6,604 bases of DNA from the NCBI GenBank assembly GCA_964561135.1, contig CAZLOB010000062.1, forward strand, positions 1-6,604, written 5' to 3'. The notes below the pieces were generated by a model. That model ran no database searches. It saw only the letters and a program-made list of their open reading frames with translations, and was not told the origin of the DNA. Positions 5,756 to 6,604 of this stretch are shown here, piece after piece. The stretch's first letter is position 1, and each line of letters starts with the position of its first letter. This DNA is from JANXDG01 sp964561135 (lineage in GTDB: Bacteria; Elusimicrobiota; Endomicrobiia; DTEH01). The translations under genes were made by a program, and so were the position numbers.

Positions 5756-6604
5756 ATGAAAAGCAAAAATTATTCTGATGAAATTTTTGAGACTATATTA
5801 AAACTTGCTTCTGGAATAACTCTTGGTATTGTAGTTTTATTGTTTATAATTTTGATAAAACAAAGTTTTTTAGCTATTAAAACTTTTAACTTTAAATTTT
5901 TTATAGAAACAACTTGGGATCCTGTTTTCGAAAAATTTGGTGCTCTGCCATTTATATATGGCACATTGGTTACTTCTTTTTTAGCTTTGTTTATATCAGT
6001 TCCAATTTCAATAAGTGTGGGTTTATTTTTATCAGAATTTGCTGAAAAAAGATTAAAAGAGTTTTTAACTGTAGTTATTTCTCTTCTTGCTGCTATTCCG
6101 AGTGTAATATATGGTTTATGGGGAATATTTGTTTTGGCTCCGATTATGAGAAGCTACATTGGGCCTATTTTACAGAAATTTTTTGGATTTTTACCTTTTT
6201 TTCAAGGAAATATTTATGGTTTAGATTTTCTTTCAGCAAGTATCGTTTTAAGTGTTATGATAACTCCTACAATATCTTCTATTTCAAAAGAATTGTTTGA
6301 TGCGGTACCAAAAAATTTAAAAGAAGCAGCTTTAGCCTTAGGTGCTACTAAGTATGAGATGATAAAAATTAGTGTTTTAAAAACAACTAAGATTGGTATA
6401 ATTGCAGCAATACTTTTAGGTTTAGGTAGAGCGATAGGAGAAACTATGGCTGTTACGATGATAATAGGAAATGTGCCAAATATATCTTTATCTCTTTTTT
6501 CTTCTGGTTCAACTTTAGCTTCTGTAATAGCAAATGAATTTGCTGAAGCTACACAAGATTTGTATCTGTCTTCGTTATACTACATTGGTTTAGTTTTGTT
6601 ATTG
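5756..6604 (+). CDS. pstC: PstC, inner-membrane permease of the Pst phosphate transporter (3' end cut off)
   Basis: 283 residues are visible and the frame is still open at the window end. About 300 are usual, so little is missing. TM1 is at about 19-36. A second long hydrophobic stretch (about 64-92) begins the permease core. The motif IPSVIYGLWG (114-123) is a PstC hallmark. The ABC-permease EAA loop is EAALALGATKYEMIKI (190-205), followed by GLGRAIGETMAVTMIIGN (222-239), another PstC/PstA landmark. In the EAA loop the usual Leu-Pro becomes L208-K209, a mild deviation. With PstA and the ATPase PstB, presumably just downstream, it forms the phosphate channel fed by PstS. ATG 5756 is the only good start, 17 bp after pstS2. 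It has no Shine-Dalgarno sequence, so it may depend on coupling to the highly translated pstS2. Confidence 0.95.
   Translation, partial: MKSKNYSDEIFETILKLASGITLGIVVLLFIILIKQSFLAIKTFNFKFFIETTWDPVFEKFGALPFIYGTLVTSFLALFISVPISISVGLFLSEFAEKRLKEFLTVVISLLAAIPSVIYGLWGIFVLAPIMRSYIGPILQKFFGFLPFFQGNIYGLDFLSASIVLSVMITPTISSISKELFDAVPKNLKEAALALGATKYEMIKISVLKTTKIGIIAAILLGLGRAIGETMAVTMIIGNVPNISLSLFSSGSTLASVIANEFAEATQDLYLSSLYYIGLVLLL

Noticed and set aside
5770..6300. Open frames overlapping pstC (5770-5964 minus, 6118-6300 plus)
   Set aside because: Both lie in other frames of a clear PstC coding region and show no recognisable protein features.

Overview
The window is a phosphate-starvation (Pho/Pst) locus from a very AT-rich, Gram-negative-type (diderm) bacterium. 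All genes are on the + strand and use the standard bacterial code. The outer-membrane porin ending in Phe, the cleavable signal peptide on that porin, and a PstS with a signal peptide but no lipobox cysteine all point to an outer membrane and periplasm. I cannot name the organism. The protein style does not look like Escherichia or Pseudomonas, and low-GC diderm phyla such as Elusimicrobiota, Aquificota or Deferribacterota are guesses only.

Layout: (1) 1-135, the last 44 codons of a first pstS-like gene. (2) 136-491, a 356-bp non-coding region with two exact DnaA-box-like repeats, a related palindrome and a phoB promoter. (3) 492-2926, phoB and phoR, overlapping by ATGA. (4) 2927-2982, a short gap where four heptamers on an exact 11-bp period (starting inside the phoR stop codon) sit just upstream of TATAAT: a Pho-box-like activator array. 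(5) 2983-3492, a minimal 169-residue sigma-70-family protein with regions 2 and 4 only. (6) 3511-4668, an OprO/OprP-type porin. (7) 4707-5738, a second, complete pstS. (8) 5756 to the window end, pstC, cut off.

How they may work together: PhoR senses low phosphate and phosphorylates PhoB. PhoB binds the array ahead of the sigma gene and drives sigma, porin, pstS2, pstC and probably the rest of pst beyond the window. The porin lets phosphate through the outer membrane, PstS captures it in the periplasm and PstC forms part of the inner-membrane channel. The sigma-like protein is the unexpected member. As first gene of the Pho-controlled operon it could pass the phosphate signal to a second set of promoters. 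Its -35-reading residues match the housekeeping sigma, while the residues that read the upstream -10 base are changed.

Translation signals differ strikingly along the operon. phoB and the sigma gene have a -10 element only 6-7 nt before ATG and no Shine-Dalgarno sequence, as expected of leaderless mRNAs. The porin and pstS have near-perfect Shine-Dalgarno sequences. No convincing rho-independent terminator, tRNA, rRNA, CRISPR array or mobile element was seen.
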